Assembly: GCF_000383235.1 (NCBI RefSeq)
Contig: NZ_KB910924.1
Span: 370,877 to 434,876 of the forward strand
DNA length: 64,000 bases
Source: Bacillus sp. 123MFChir2
GTDB taxonomy: Bacteria > Bacillota > Bacilli > Bacillales > Bacillaceae_G
Direction of reading: 5' to 3'
The position numbers were made by a program, and so were the translations under genes. The first letter of the stretch is position 1. Each line of letters opens with the position of its first letter. This document shows, piece by piece, positions 54,669-62,775 of this stretch. The notes beneath the pieces were generated by a model. That model was not told the origin of the DNA, ran no database searches, and saw nothing but the letters and a program-made list of their open reading frames with translations.

Positions 54669-54833
54669 CGATGCTATGCATAACACAACATGACCGCTAC
54701 TTACTTTCTCCTTTTGTTTTAAACATTGCACGTGGTAGGAAAAGGCCTTGACCGTTACTATGCATGGCCAGATGCTCTTGTCCATCTAAAAAAAATGGGT
54801 TTATATGTCGTTTTTTCAACTTGTATTTATATA
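54669..54833 (+). repeat. Dispersed repeat, copy I (bcr-like, left end missing)
   Basis: From 'GATGCTATGCATAACACAAC' on it matches copy E, with the core 'TTGCACGTGGTAGGAAAAGG', 'TTGACCGTTACTATGCATGG' and right end 'TTTTTTCAACTTGTATTTA'. The left terminal repeat (about 40 bases) is absent; broken MBL gene sequence joins instead. Confidence 0.85.
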
Positions 54834-54862
54834 GTTGAAAACCATTTACGTAAAGCAATAAG

Positions 54863-54894
54863 AAAAAGCATGGGTCATTTCACCCATGCTTTTT
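54863..54894 (-). terminator. Terminator of the peptidase gene
   Basis: A 13-bp stem (AAAAAGCATGGGT and its complement) with a 6-base loop. Confidence 0.85.
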
Positions 54895-54913
54895 CGCTTA
54901 TTCTCTTCTTTGA

Positions 54914-56032
54914 TTACTTCGCTACTTCTTCAATAATCGCAACAACCATTTCTGCTGTTTTCACTAGTTCTTCAACAGGAATTTTTTCGTTTGTTGTATG
55001 AATTTCTTCATAACCAATCGCTAAGTTTACTGTTGGAATACCATGGCCTGCAATTACGTTTGCATCGCTACCGCCACCGCTTTGGTGAAGAGATGGTGTA
55101 CGGCCAATTTTTTCAGCAGCACGTTTTGCAACTTCTACAACGTGATCGCCATCAGCAAATTTAAATCCTGGGTACATTACTTTTACTTCTACGTCTGCTT
55201 CCCCGCCCATTTCTTTCGCTGTAGATTCAAATGCTTCTTTCATTTTACGAACTTGCTCTTGCATTTTTTCGTCTACTAAAGAACGCGCTTCAGCAAAAAT
55301 TTCGACATAGTCACAAACGATATTTGTTTGTGTTCCACCTTCAAAACGACCGATATTTGCAGTTGTTTCAGAATCAATGCGGCCAAGTGGCATTTTTGCA
55401 ATAGATTTTGCTGCAATTGTAATTGCAGATACACCTTTTTCTGGTGCTACACCAGCGTGAGCTGTTTTCCCACGAATAATTGCATTTACTTTCGCTTGCG
55501 TTGGTGCTGCAACAACGATTTCTCCAACTTTTCCATCGCTATCTAATGCATAACCATATTTCGCTGTAATGCGTTCACGATTTAATGCTTTTGCACCAAC
55601 AAGACCAGATTCTTCACCAACTGTAATGATGAATTCTATTTTTCCGTGCGCAATATTCTTCTCTTTTAACACGCGAATTGCTTCAAACATAGATGCAAGT
55701 CCAGCTTTATCATCAGCACCTAAAATTGTTGTACCGTCAGATACGATATAACCATCTTGAATTGAAGGCTTAATTCCTTTACCAGGAACAACTGTATCCA
55801 TATGAGAAGTAAAGTAGATTGTATCTACGCCTTCTTTTGTTGCTGGTAATGTACAAACTAAGTTACCAGCACCGTGACCAGTCTCTCCCATTGTATCATC
55901 TTCAAATACTTCAACGCCTAAAGAAGAGAATTTTTCTTTTAACACTTTGCAAATTTCAGCTTCGTATTTTGTTTCAGAGTCTACTTGCACAAGTTCCATA
56001 AATTCATTCACTAAACGTTCTTGATTAATCAT
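54914..56032 (-). CDS. M20-family peptidase, PepT/YqjE type
   Basis: 372 residues. Metal ligands in 'IYFTSHMDTVVPG' , 'ILGADDKAGLAS', 'VGEESGLVGAK' and 'LHQSGGGSDANV'. The dimer domain is in the middle ('KVNAIIRGKTAHAGVAPEKG'). It resembles tripeptidase T and B. subtilis YqjE, hydrolysing short peptides. Cotranscription is not evident; repeat copy J lies upstream. Confidence 0.9.
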   Translation of the reverse strand: MINQERLVNEFMELVQVDSETKYEAEICKVLKEKFSSLGVEVFEDDTMGETGHGAGNLVCTLPATKEGVDTIYFTSHMDTVVPGKGIKPSIQDGYIVSDGTTILGADDKAGLASMFEAIRVLKEKNIAHGKIEFIITVGEESGLVGAKALNRERITAKYGYALDSDGKVGEIVVAAPTQAKVNAIIRGKTAHAGVAPEKGVSAITIAAKSIAKMPLGRIDSETTANIGRFEGGTQTNIVCDYVEIFAEARSLVDEKMQEQVRKMKEAFESTAKEMGGEADVEVKVMYPGFKFADGDHVVEVAKRAAEKIGRTPSLHQSGGGSDANVIAGHGIPTVNLAIGYEEIHTTNEKIPVEELVKTAEMVVAIIEEVAK

Positions 56033-56129
56033 GAGAATACGCCTCCTGCGTTATGTATGTAACAATGACTATTATAACAGAATTCTGTAAAGGTTTCGAA
56101 GAAGAAGATATATAAAGTGTAATTTTAAG

Positions 56130-56333
56130 TAATTACTCAGTCACTGTATGAAAAAAAGAAAGAAAAGCATCTTTTTAAATGGGCGAGAGGGACTGGCTAT
56201 GTATAGCGGTCAGTGCCTTTTCCTACCAAGCGCAAAGTTTTAAAACAAAGAGAGGTAGCGAGGTGGAGGCGCATTTTCGCTGTAACCATACTCCTTATCA
56301 AACTTCTAAATGAACTGTATGACTGAGTAGTTA
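56130..56333 (-). repeat. Dispersed repeat, copy J (second subfamily)
   Basis: Reverse orientation. Its ends TAATTACTCAGTCA and TGACTGAGTAGTTA form a 14-base inverted repeat with one mismatch, unlike the TATATAAAT ends of other copies. The core (minus strand) 'GGTAGGAAAAGGCACTGACC' is that of the family and resembles copy C. Confidence 0.8.
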
Positions 56334-56428
56334 GGAATTATGTAAAAAATGTCTCACGCTAGACCCTTGTACCAAAATTCATTTGTATATACAATAAGAT
56401 TGAGGAGATTCGCAAGGAGGATCTAAAG

Positions 56429-56521
56429 ATGAGTAAAAAAGCGCAAAAAATTATGGTTTATGTTATGTTAATTTCAATGCTTGTTACAACATTACTTACT
56501 GGCATAAACATGTTTTGGTAA
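56429..56521 (+). CDS. prli42: Prli42-type stressosome membrane miniprotein
   Basis: 30 residues: 'MSKKAQKIMVYVMLISMLVT' then 'TLLTGINMFW'. A basic N-terminus precedes one membrane helix. AAGGAGG lies nine bases before the ATG. Length, charge pattern and position fit Prli42, the miniprotein that ties the stressosome (RsbR) to the membrane in Listeria and has homologues across Firmicutes. Assigned from memory of the family, not by search. Confidence 0.8.
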   Translation: MSKKAQKIMVYVMLISMLVTTLLTGINMFW

Positions 56522-56522
56522 A

Positions 56523-56547
56523 AAAAGGGGGATGTTATCTCCCTTTT
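56523..56547. terminator. Bidirectional terminator
   Basis: A-rich arm with GGGGGA pairs to TCTCCCTTTT around a 5-base loop, between prli42 and the convergent membrane gene. Confidence 0.6.
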
Positions 56548-56785
56548 ATGTTCCCATAATAATAAGTCCGGCAATGCTAAACGCTATTCCCATTCCAAGT
56601 GAAAGAACAAAGTTTGGATATTGCCGCTCATTATAAGCACTTAATGCAAAAGTAAAATTAAGAAGAGCAATAGAAAAGACCGCTAATGAAAATGGACATA
56701 TATTAAAAGTTGCCAATATGAAAGTAATAAGTGCAAGAGCACCCATGAAGAACTGAATGTATGGTAATCTATGATTCATATACAT
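56546..56785 (-). CDS. Small three-helix membrane protein, unknown
   Basis: 79 residues, three hydrophobic segments (about 10-27, 30-48, 58-77) with short polar turns. AAAGGAG lies eight bases before the ATG. No motif is recognised. Confidence 0.65.
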   Translation of the reverse strand: MYMNHRLPYIQFFMGALALITFILATFNICPFSLAVFSIALLNFTFALSAYNERQYPNFVLSLGMGIAFSIAGLIIMGT

Positions 56786-56900
56786 AACAGCAACTCCTTT
56801 TCACATAATCTTTATTTAAATATTCGCGAATAGTACTAGTTCTCCTAATAGCAATTTCATTTTTTGTTATCCTCATTAACGCATGTTATATGTACACATG

Positions 56901-57458
56901 TCAAGACATGATATAACAAAAAGCCAACATATCCTGCTGGCTTTCTTCGTAAGCAATTGCACCCTTTTCTTTCGCAAGCTGCTCAAATGATTTTTTTGAT
57001 TTCACAATCCATACTTTTGTTCCAAGGGGAATACGATCGTACAAATCCTCTACATCTTTTTTATGCATTCGAATGCACCCTTGTGAAACGTACTTGCCAA
57101 TGGAGCTTGGCTGATTTGTCCCGTGTATCCCATATTTACTACCATCTGTACCTCGGGCATTAAAACCTATCCATCTTGAACCGAGCGGATTTGCCGGTGA
57201 ACCACCAGGAATATTCTTCGCAATATAATACGGATTTTTCGCCTTCATCACAACATCAAATGTACCTTCTGGCGTTAAATCATTCGTTTTGCCTGTTGCA
57301 ACTGGAAATGTATTTTGTATCTTTCCATCTTGAATATATGCAAGTCGGTTCGTTTGTTTATTAACGATAATAAGCGGATCGCCAACACGCGGATTATCAC
57401 CTAGCGGCCAAAGAGGCGATAGGGAAATACATAATATGAATGAAAGAAGATATGGCAT
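56901..57458 (-). CDS. L,D-transpeptidase (YkuD domain)
   Basis: 185 residues. A signal-like start (about 1-20) then the YkuD domain. The active site is 'HGTNQPSSIGKYVSQGCIRM' with His112 and Cys128; Gln replaces the usual His in the SHGC motif. It cross-links peptidoglycan through a Cys acyl-enzyme, outside the membrane. No LysM domain is present, unlike YkuD itself. Confidence 0.88.
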   Translation of the reverse strand: MPYLLSFILCISLSPLWPLGDNPRVGDPLIIVNKQTNRLAYIQDGKIQNTFPVATGKTNDLTPEGTFDVVMKAKNPYYIAKNIPGGSPANPLGSRWIGFNARGTDGSKYGIHGTNQPSSIGKYVSQGCIRMHKKDVEDLYDRIPLGTKVWIVKSKKSFEQLAKEKGAIAYEESQQDMLAFCYIMS

Positions 57459-57475
57459 ACCTCATTCCTTCCTTC

Positions 57476-58444
57476 TTATATTAATTCTTTGATGTTATAT
57501 TTCCCTATAAATTGACTTTTAATGAGTAAAAATTGCTCTATTTCATAGACGAGCTGAACGAGCTTAGCACGCGTTTCAAATTCTTCTCGTGTTTTTGGAA
57601 GCGGCATTTCTCGAAAGATTTCTCGCATCTCTTGAAGCTGTCTTAATGATATAACCCCTGTACTTTCTGGGCGAATACCATTCCCAACATTTTCAATTAC
57701 ATCCGCCACCATACCCGCTTGTTCATATGACCAAGATAATGAAGCAACTAGCGGCATAACTCTTTCTAAAATTTCGAACTGTTGCTGGCGCATTTGAAAA
57801 TAACGATAGTAATAATCATCTTCACGCATAAACCGATTTTCCAGCTTTATAAAAGATACTTCTTTTGCCCTCTCAAGTAATGTTTCCGTTTCAATTAGCT
57901 CTTTTCCATTCCACACACTTTCACGATTTCTTAAATAGGCAGCCATTTCAAATAGAATCGTCTTAAAATTAGATTCCACTTTTTGTTGATACTCTTTTAG
58001 TTCACCTTCAACGCTTGGCATGTACACATTAATTAATAAAGCCACACTAATGCCAACCGTTAAAATCGCAATCTCATTTCCAACAATGGGCCATGTAATT
58101 TTTTGCAGTGAATATAAATGAAAAACAATAACAGAGCTTGTAACAATCCCCTCTTGAATCTTTAGCATAACCGCACTTGGAATAAACAAAAGTAATAAAA
58201 CTCCAATTGCTAACGGTGTATACCCTATGGATTCAAAAATAAAAAATGCAAATACCATAGAAAGTAAACAGGCTAAAAAGCGATGAATAGATACTTCTAA
58301 TGATTTTCTTTTTGTATTTTGTACACATAAAATGACAAGAATGCCGGCTGAGCTATAAAACTCCAAATGAAGTAATTGAGCAATCCACACAGCCAATGCA
58401 GTTCCAGCTGCTGTTTTCACTGTTCGATATCCAATTTTAAACAT
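57476..58444 (-). CDS. yqjA: Aromatic acid exporter-family protein, YqjA type
   Basis: 322 residues. Six membrane segments in the first 140 residues, then a long cytoplasmic helical domain ('LKEYQQKVESNFKTILFEMA' on). This is the ArAE/DUF939 plan. The position before artPQR matches B. subtilis yqjA. Transport of aromatic acids is suggested by family only. Confidence 0.85.
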   Translation of the reverse strand: MFKIGYRTVKTAAGTALAVWIAQLLHLEFYSSAGILVILCVQNTKRKSLEVSIHRFLACLLSMVFAFFIFESIGYTPLAIGVLLLLFIPSAVMLKIQEGIVTSSVIVFHLYSLQKITWPIVGNEIAILTVGISVALLINVYMPSVEGELKEYQQKVESNFKTILFEMAAYLRNRESVWNGKELIETETLLERAKEVSFIKLENRFMREDDYYYRYFQMRQQQFEILERVMPLVASLSWSYEQAGMVADVIENVGNGIRPESTGVISLRQLQEMREIFREMPLPKTREEFETRAKLVQLVYEIEQFLLIKSQFIGKYNIKELI

Positions 58445-58491
58445 GTTAACGCTCCTATTATGTACGAACTACTTTCAATTTAAGTATAAAG

Positions 58492-58518
58492 AAAAGGATG
58501 ACATAATGTCATCCTTTT
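58492..58518 (-). terminator. Terminator of the artPQR operon
   Basis: A 13-bp near-perfect palindrome (AAAAGGATGACAT and its complement), 1-base centre, between artR and yqjA. Confidence 0.8.
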
Positions 58519-58547
58519 TCCCTTATTATTCACGTAACGTTTACATA

Positions 58548-59270
58548 TTACAACATTTTTTGCAAAAATTCTTGAGCACGTTTGCTTTCCGGAGCTGTAA
58601 AAAATTGCTCTGGCTTCGCATCTTCTACAAGTTTCCCGCCATCTAAAAAGAGAACACGATCGGCTACTTCTTTTGCAAAACCCATTTCATGCGTCACGAT
58701 TGCCATCGTCATTCCTGTCGTTGCAAGAGATTTCATAACCTCTAATACTTCTTTCACCATCTCTGGATCTAGTGCTGAAGTCGGTTCATCAAATAGCATA
58801 ACGTCCGGTTCCATTGCTAATGCTCTTGCAATTGCAACACGCTGTTTTTGTCCACCAGAAAGGCGATTTGGATAAGCATCCTTTTTCTCAAGTAATCCCA
58901 CTTTTTCTAATAATTCTTCAGCCTTTTTTACTCCCTTTTCCTTCGCAGTACCTTTTACAGTAAGAGGAGCATACGTAATATTTTCTAACACTGTCATGTG
59001 AGGAAATAAGTGAAAATGCTGAAACACCATTCCAACATGTTGACGAACTTCCATAATGTTTGTATTTGGATTCGTTACATCCTGATCACCAATACAAATT
59101 TGTCCGCTCGTTGGTACTTCTAGTAAATTCATGCAACGTAAAAATGTTGATTTCCCTGAACCGGACGGCCCAATAATTGCTACGACTTCGCCTTGTCCAA
59201 TTGTTGTTGTGATCCCTTTTAATACTTCGTTATTTCCAAATGATTTGTGAAGGTCATTAATTTTAATCAC
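58548..59270 (-). CDS. artR: Amino-acid ABC transporter ATPase ArtR
   Basis: 240 residues. Walker A 'GPSGSGKST' at 34-42, Q-loop '[20 protein letters not shown]', signature '[16 protein letters not shown]', Walker B '[13 protein letters not shown]'. It drives uptake of a polar or basic amino acid, probably arginine. It overlaps artQ by eight bases and is last in artP-artQ-artR. Confidence 0.92.
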   Translation of the reverse strand: MIKINDLHKSFGNNEVLKGITTTIGQGEVVAIIGPSGSGKSTFLRCMNLLEVPTSGQICIGDQDVTNPNTNIMEVRQHVGMVFQHFHLFPHMTVLENITYAPLTVKGTAKEKGVKKAEELLEKVGLLEKKDAYPNRLSGGQKQRVAIARALAMEPDVMLFDEPTSALDPEMVKEVLEVMKSLATTGMTMAIVTHEMGFAKEVADRVLFLDGGKLVEDAKPEQFFTAPESKRAQEFLQKML

Positions 59271-59922
59271 TTTTCTTCATTCTCCCTTCAACTGCTTTCC
59301 CAATGAATGTAAGAATAATAACAAGAATGTAATAAATCATACCGACAAATAATAGCGGTTCAAAATAAGACAATGTCTCGCCGCCAACAATATACGCACG
59401 GCGCATTAAATCTGTTGCACCGATTACAGTAACAACCGCGGACTCTTTCGTTAATGTAACAAATTCATTTACCAATGCAGGTAAAATATTTTTTAATGCT
59501 TGCGGTAAAATAATATTTCTCATCATTTTTCCATATGGAATACCAAGTGCCATTGCCGCTTCTGTTTGTCCTTTATCAACTGCTTGAATTCCAGCACGAA
59601 TCACTTCTGACATGTATGCGCCTGAATTTAAGCTAAATGCTAACACAGCTGCTAAAAATGCTGAAATATCATATCCTGTAATTTGCGGAAGACCGTAATA
59701 AATAAGCATTAATTGTAGTACAAGCGGTGTACCACGGAAAAGAGATGTATAAAAATCAGCAATTATACTTAAAACTTTTATTCTAGCAATTTTACAAAGC
59801 GCTAATAACGTCCCTAGCGCAAAACCAAGCAAAGAAGCGACAGCTACAATCTTTAATGTTACTTCTAAACCTTTTAATATATATGGTATTGAAGGCGTTA
59901 TTTGCGAAAAATCCAAGTTCAT
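59263..59922 (-). CDS. artQ: Amino-acid ABC transporter permease ArtQ
   Basis: 219 residues, five membrane segments. The HisM-type start '[23 protein letters not shown]' and the EAA loop '[25 protein letters not shown]' (about 120-145) are clear. It forms the channel as a homodimer. Confidence 0.92.
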   Translation of the reverse strand: MNLDFSQITPSIPYILKGLEVTLKIVAVASLLGFALGTLLALCKIARIKVLSIIADFYTSLFRGTPLVLQLMLIYYGLPQITGYDISAFLAAVLAFSLNSGAYMSEVIRAGIQAVDKGQTEAAMALGIPYGKMMRNIILPQALKNILPALVNEFVTLTKESAVVTVIGATDLMRRAYIVGGETLSYFEPLLFVGMIYYILVIILTFIGKAVEGRMKKSD

Positions 59923-59958
59923 CCTAAGTCATTCCTCCCTAGAAGATGGTTTGGCGGC

Positions 59959-60738
59959 TTATTTCTCGCCGCCAAACCATTTCTTCACTAATTTATCCAT
60001 TTCTCCATTTTCTTTCATTTTCTTAATTACTTTATTAAACTCCGCTGTCTTATCACTATTTTTCGGAAGCGCAATTGCTGAACCAGCTTCATCTGCAGCT
60101 TCTGGAATTTCCACACTCTTTAACTCTTTATTTTTTTCTAAATATCCTTTTGCTACTGTATCTTCTAAAATAATTGCATCAAAACGCCCTGCTTGAATTT
60201 CTTGAATAAGTTCTGGTACACGATCACGTCCTTCAGATTGGAACGATACTTGTTTTTGTAAATCTTTCGCCTTTTCTTCTTGGATAGATCCTGTTTGCAC
60301 TCCGACTTTTTTCCCTTGTAGATCTTGCAATGTTTTAATGTTTGCACCTTGTTTAGAGATAATTACATTTTTAGCAACAAAATAAATATCTGTAAAATCA
60401 GCATTTTTCTTACGCTCTGCTGTCGGCGTCATTCCCGCCATGACAAAGTCAACTTTCCCAGCCTCTAATGATGCTAACAGTCCACCAAAATCCATATCTT
60501 TAATTTTTACTTTATAACCTAATTCTTTACTAATATAGTTCATAACATCGATATCGAAACCGATAATATCTTCACTCTTTTTTGCATCGACATATTCATA
60601 CGGTTTGTAATCTGCAGATGTTCCCATAACTAACACTTTCTTTTTATTATCACTTCCTGCATTTCCATCCTTACTACAAGCAGTGAATATACTCATGATT
60701 AAAATAAGTGCAACTGAAATTGATAAAAGCTTCTTCAT
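59959..60738 (-). CDS. artP: Amino-acid ABC transporter binding lipoprotein ArtP
   Basis: 259 residues. Lipobox ending in TAC (Cys near 21), then the SBP family 3 signature 'IIGFDIDVMNYISKELGYKV'. 'FVMAGMTPTAERKKNADFTD' and 'KVGVQTGSIQEEKAKDL' line the ligand cleft. Synteny with B. subtilis artPQR and an ArgR-type box at the promoter point to arginine. Confidence 0.9.
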   Translation of the reverse strand: MKKLLSISVALILIMSIFTACSKDGNAGSDNKKKVLVMGTSADYKPYEYVDAKKSEDIIGFDIDVMNYISKELGYKVKIKDMDFGGLLASLEAGKVDFVMAGMTPTAERKKNADFTDIYFVAKNVIISKQGANIKTLQDLQGKKVGVQTGSIQEEKAKDLQKQVSFQSEGRDRVPELIQEIQAGRFDAIILEDTVAKGYLEKNKELKSVEIPEAADEAGSAIALPKNSDKTAEFNKVIKKMKENGEMDKLVKKWFGGEK

Positions 60739-60779
60739 TACTTTCCCTCCTAATTTAATGTATATTTATTTATTTTATA

Positions 60780-60791
60780 GAATTTTTATTC
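60780..60791. promoter_or_regulatory. ArgR/AhrC (ARG) box at artP
   Basis: GAATTTTTATTC, whose complement GAATAAAAATTC is the core of the ARG box. It lies about 10 bases downstream of the -10 box, over the start point, where ArgR would repress. Further TGCATAA-like half-sites lie upstream. Confidence 0.65.
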
Positions 60792-60800
60792 GATGAATGT

Positions 60801-60829
60801 ATTGTAGCAATAAATTTATTTTTATGCAA
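60801..60829 (-). promoter_or_regulatory. Promoter of artPQR
   Basis: Minus strand: TTGCAT (60824-60829), 17-base spacer, TACAAT (60801-60806). Confidence 0.7.
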
Positions 60830-60931
60830 TAAATAAAATAAAAATAAATTTATTTTTATCTCCACAACGGAAATAAATCATTATACATTGCATAATTTTG
60901 TGCATAATCAACTTATTTTATGCATAAAAAA

Positions 60932-60961
60932 GAGCCGCTAAGATTATATTCTTAACGGCTC
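60932..60961 (-). terminator. Terminator of brxB
   Basis: GAGCCG and TAAGA pair with TCTTA and CGGCTC around one mismatch; T-run on the minus strand. Confidence 0.8.
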
Positions 60962-60973
60962 CAAAAACGTATA

Positions 60974-61408
60974 TTACATTTCATCACAATGTTCTTCAAA
61001 GTATGATTGCAATTTCGCAATAACTTGCATTGCATCATGGCCTTCAATCTCATGACGCTCAACCATCGTTACGATCTTTCCATCTTTCAATAGTGCAAAC
61101 GATGGAGAAGATGGTGGATACCCTTCAAAGTATTCACGCGCACGTGCTGTTGCCTCTTTATCTTGACCTGCAAACACAGTAACAAGGTAATCTGGACGTT
61201 TATCATAATGAATAGAATGAGCTGCTGCAGGGCGAGCAATCCCCCCTGCACAGCCGCATACAGAATTTATCATTACAAGTGTTGTACCTTTCTTTTGCAA
61301 TGCTTCATCTACAGCTTCTGGCGTTGTTAATTCCGTATAACCAGCTGCTACGATTTCTTCACGCGCTTGACGAACAACGTCATTCATAAAAAAGTTGAAG
61401 TTAACCAA
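60974..61408 (-). CDS. brxB: Bacilliredoxin BrxB (YqiW)
   Basis: 144 residues, thioredoxin-like. The active site is '[20 protein letters not shown]' with the CGC motif near 51-53. '[20 protein letters not shown]' follows. It removes bacillithiol from proteins. TTG start with GGAGGG six bases upstream. Length and place next to artPQR fit BrxB (YqiW) rather than BrxA (YphP). Confidence 0.92.
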   Translation of the reverse strand: MVNFNFFMNDVVRQAREEIVAAGYTELTTPEAVDEALQKKGTTLVMINSVCGCAGGIARPAAAHSIHYDKRPDYLVTVFAGQDKEATARAREYFEGYPPSSPSFALLKDGKIVTMVERHEIEGHDAMQVIAKLQSYFEEHCDEM

Positions 61409-61485
61409 ATCTTTCCCTCCTCTTATATACCTATTTGTATATTACCAGTAATGATTTCAAAAATACAAGTAAACTTACTTGCTTA

Positions 61486-61539
61486 GTCATTAAGAAAAAC
61501 GTCTTAGAGAAAGGACTCTAAGACGTTTTTCTTAATGAC
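61486..61539 (-). terminator. Very long terminator after yjdF
   Basis: A perfect 24-bp stem (GTCATTAAGAAAAACG on its outer part, then TCTTAGAG) with a 6-base loop. The stop codon of yjdF is inside the stem. Confidence 0.85.
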
Positions 61540-61939
61540 CACGATGCTTTTGTTTCGCTTTTTGCACTTTTAGCGCACGCTTTTTCCGTTTTTCTACTTC
61601 TCGCATTTCCTTCGATTGCACTTGCTTTTCTTTTTTATGCACTTCATACGATAACTGAATTGCTTCTTGTGCTTTCGTAAATTTTGAACTTTTTAATTCC
61701 TTTGCTGCTTGCCGAATCATGCGCTTTACATTTTTCGGACGCTTTTGCTCTTTCATCGCTACTCCGCATTTCGCATAGCGATTAAAACGCGGTAACAACG
61801 CACCATTTACAAACAAAAGCACCTCTTCATCTGACGGTTCAGTACCAAAAATGTGCCGTACTGCATACAACTTTCCCTTTTCTTCTCTTTCAACCATTCC
61901 TACAAAATACTGACCGTCATGATATACTGTCAACTTCAC
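61532..61939 (-). CDS. yjdF: YjdF-family protein (DUF2992)
   Basis: 135 residues. The start 'VKLTVYHDGQYFVGMVE' and 'AVRHIFGTEPSDEEVLLFV' are the YjdF signature; the last 60 residues are a very basic helix (KKEKQVQSKEMREVEKRKKR). GTG 61939 has GGAGGG seven bases upstream, and the region before it matches the yjdF riboswitch. YjdF function is unknown; the RNA responds to azaaromatic compounds, so a detoxification role is supposed. Confidence 0.88.
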   Translation of the reverse strand: MKLTVYHDGQYFVGMVEREEKGKLYAVRHIFGTEPSDEEVLLFVNGALLPRFNRYAKCGVAMKEQKRPKNVKRMIRQAAKELKSSKFTKAQEAIQLSYEVHKKEKQVQSKEMREVEKRKKRALKVQKAKQKHRGH

Positions 61940-61949
61940 TGACAGTCCC

Positions 61950-62048
61950 TCCCTTACAAGCATATTCAGAAATGCTGGACATCCCGGAGGGGAAGGTTAC
62001 TGACATAAAAATTATGCGTCCGGACTACCAACCGGAACTGTGTTTTCG
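61950..62048 (-). ncRNA. yjdF-type riboswitch
   Basis: On the minus strand, directly before yjdF: CCGGTTGGTAGTCCGGACG, a central part with ATAATTTTTAT, then CAGTAACCTTCCCCTCCGGG and ATGTCCAGCAT, followed by the ribosome site. GC-rich blocks in this AT-rich gap and the link to yjdF fit the yjdF RNA motif, known to bind azaaromatics and probably to control translation. Identification rests on context and my memory of the motif. Confidence 0.75.
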
Positions 62049-62063
62049 CACATCTATTTCCAT

Positions 62064-62227
62064 TATATACAAATTTAACTTAACTTTCCAACACAAAAGT
62101 CGCTGCCATGCCAAGCAAAAAGTAACCTACTACTTGCTTGCTAACTTTGTTTAAACATCGTATGTGGCAGAAAAAGGCCCTAACCGCGTCTATCTAAAAA
62201 GAAAAGGTTTTTAATTTATATTTATAC
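62064..62227 (+). repeat. Dispersed repeat, copy K (bcr-like, shortened)
   Basis: Left end TATATACAAATTTAACTT, then 'AAAAGTCGCTGCCATGCC' and the core 'GTATGTGGCAGAAAAAGG'. The right arm of the core hairpin (GGCCAG) is missing. It fills the gap between the riboswitch and the Nudix stop codon at 62229. Confidence 0.8.
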
Positions 62228-62228
62228 A

Positions 62229-62699
62229 TTACAATATTTGTTTGTTCCGCATCATTTCTACATATACTTCTATCATTCTTTTATGCGACCCTACAATATA
62301 CTCTGGTAATTCTGTAACCGGAAAAAACTTTAATTGGATTGCTTCCTCTTTATTTACAGTAGGTTCTCCTTCATAATCATGCGTATAATAGGCAGTCGTT
62401 ACTGCTTGAAACTCGTCACCGTTTTCTAGTTTCACAAAATATTTTGCACCTGAGAACACATTAATAAGCTGCAAATTCTTCACATGAATGCCTGTCTCTT
62501 CATACACTTCACGGTATGCAGTTTCTTCTGGTGACTCCCGCAGCTCCATTAATCCACCAGGAAGGCCCCATTTTCCATGCGGTTCTTTTCTTTGTTGTAA
62601 TAATACTTCCCCATCTTTATTCAATACAAGAACAACTGAACCGACTAAAATTAACGGGCGATGACCAACTACTTTCCGTAATTCCTCCACATATCCCAT
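62229..62699 (-). CDS. Nudix hydrolase
   Basis: 156 residues. The Nudix box is at about 48-70 (GGLMELRESPEETAYREVYEETGI, from Gly to Ile) with all catalytic acids. 'VGSVVLVLNKDGEVLLQQR' leads into it. It hydrolyses a nucleoside diphosphate-X compound; the substrate is unknown. It is not close to NudF. Confidence 0.87.
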   Translation of the reverse strand: MGYVEELRKVVGHRPLILVGSVVLVLNKDGEVLLQQRKEPHGKWGLPGGLMELRESPEETAYREVYEETGIHVKNLQLINVFSGAKYFVKLENGDEFQAVTTAYYTHDYEGEPTVNKEEAIQLKFFPVTELPEYIVGSHKRMIEVYVEMMRNKQIL

Positions 62700-62775
62700 T
62701 TCAACAAACCTTTCTTTTTATTTCCTTGTCCACACCATTGTATCATATGTATAAAATGGAAAAATGGTCATTTTT

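Noticed and set aside
61972-62154. 60-codon open frame opposite the yjdF leader
   Set aside because: It lacks a ribosome site and lies antisense to the riboswitch and repeat copy K; the GC-rich segment is better explained by the RNA.
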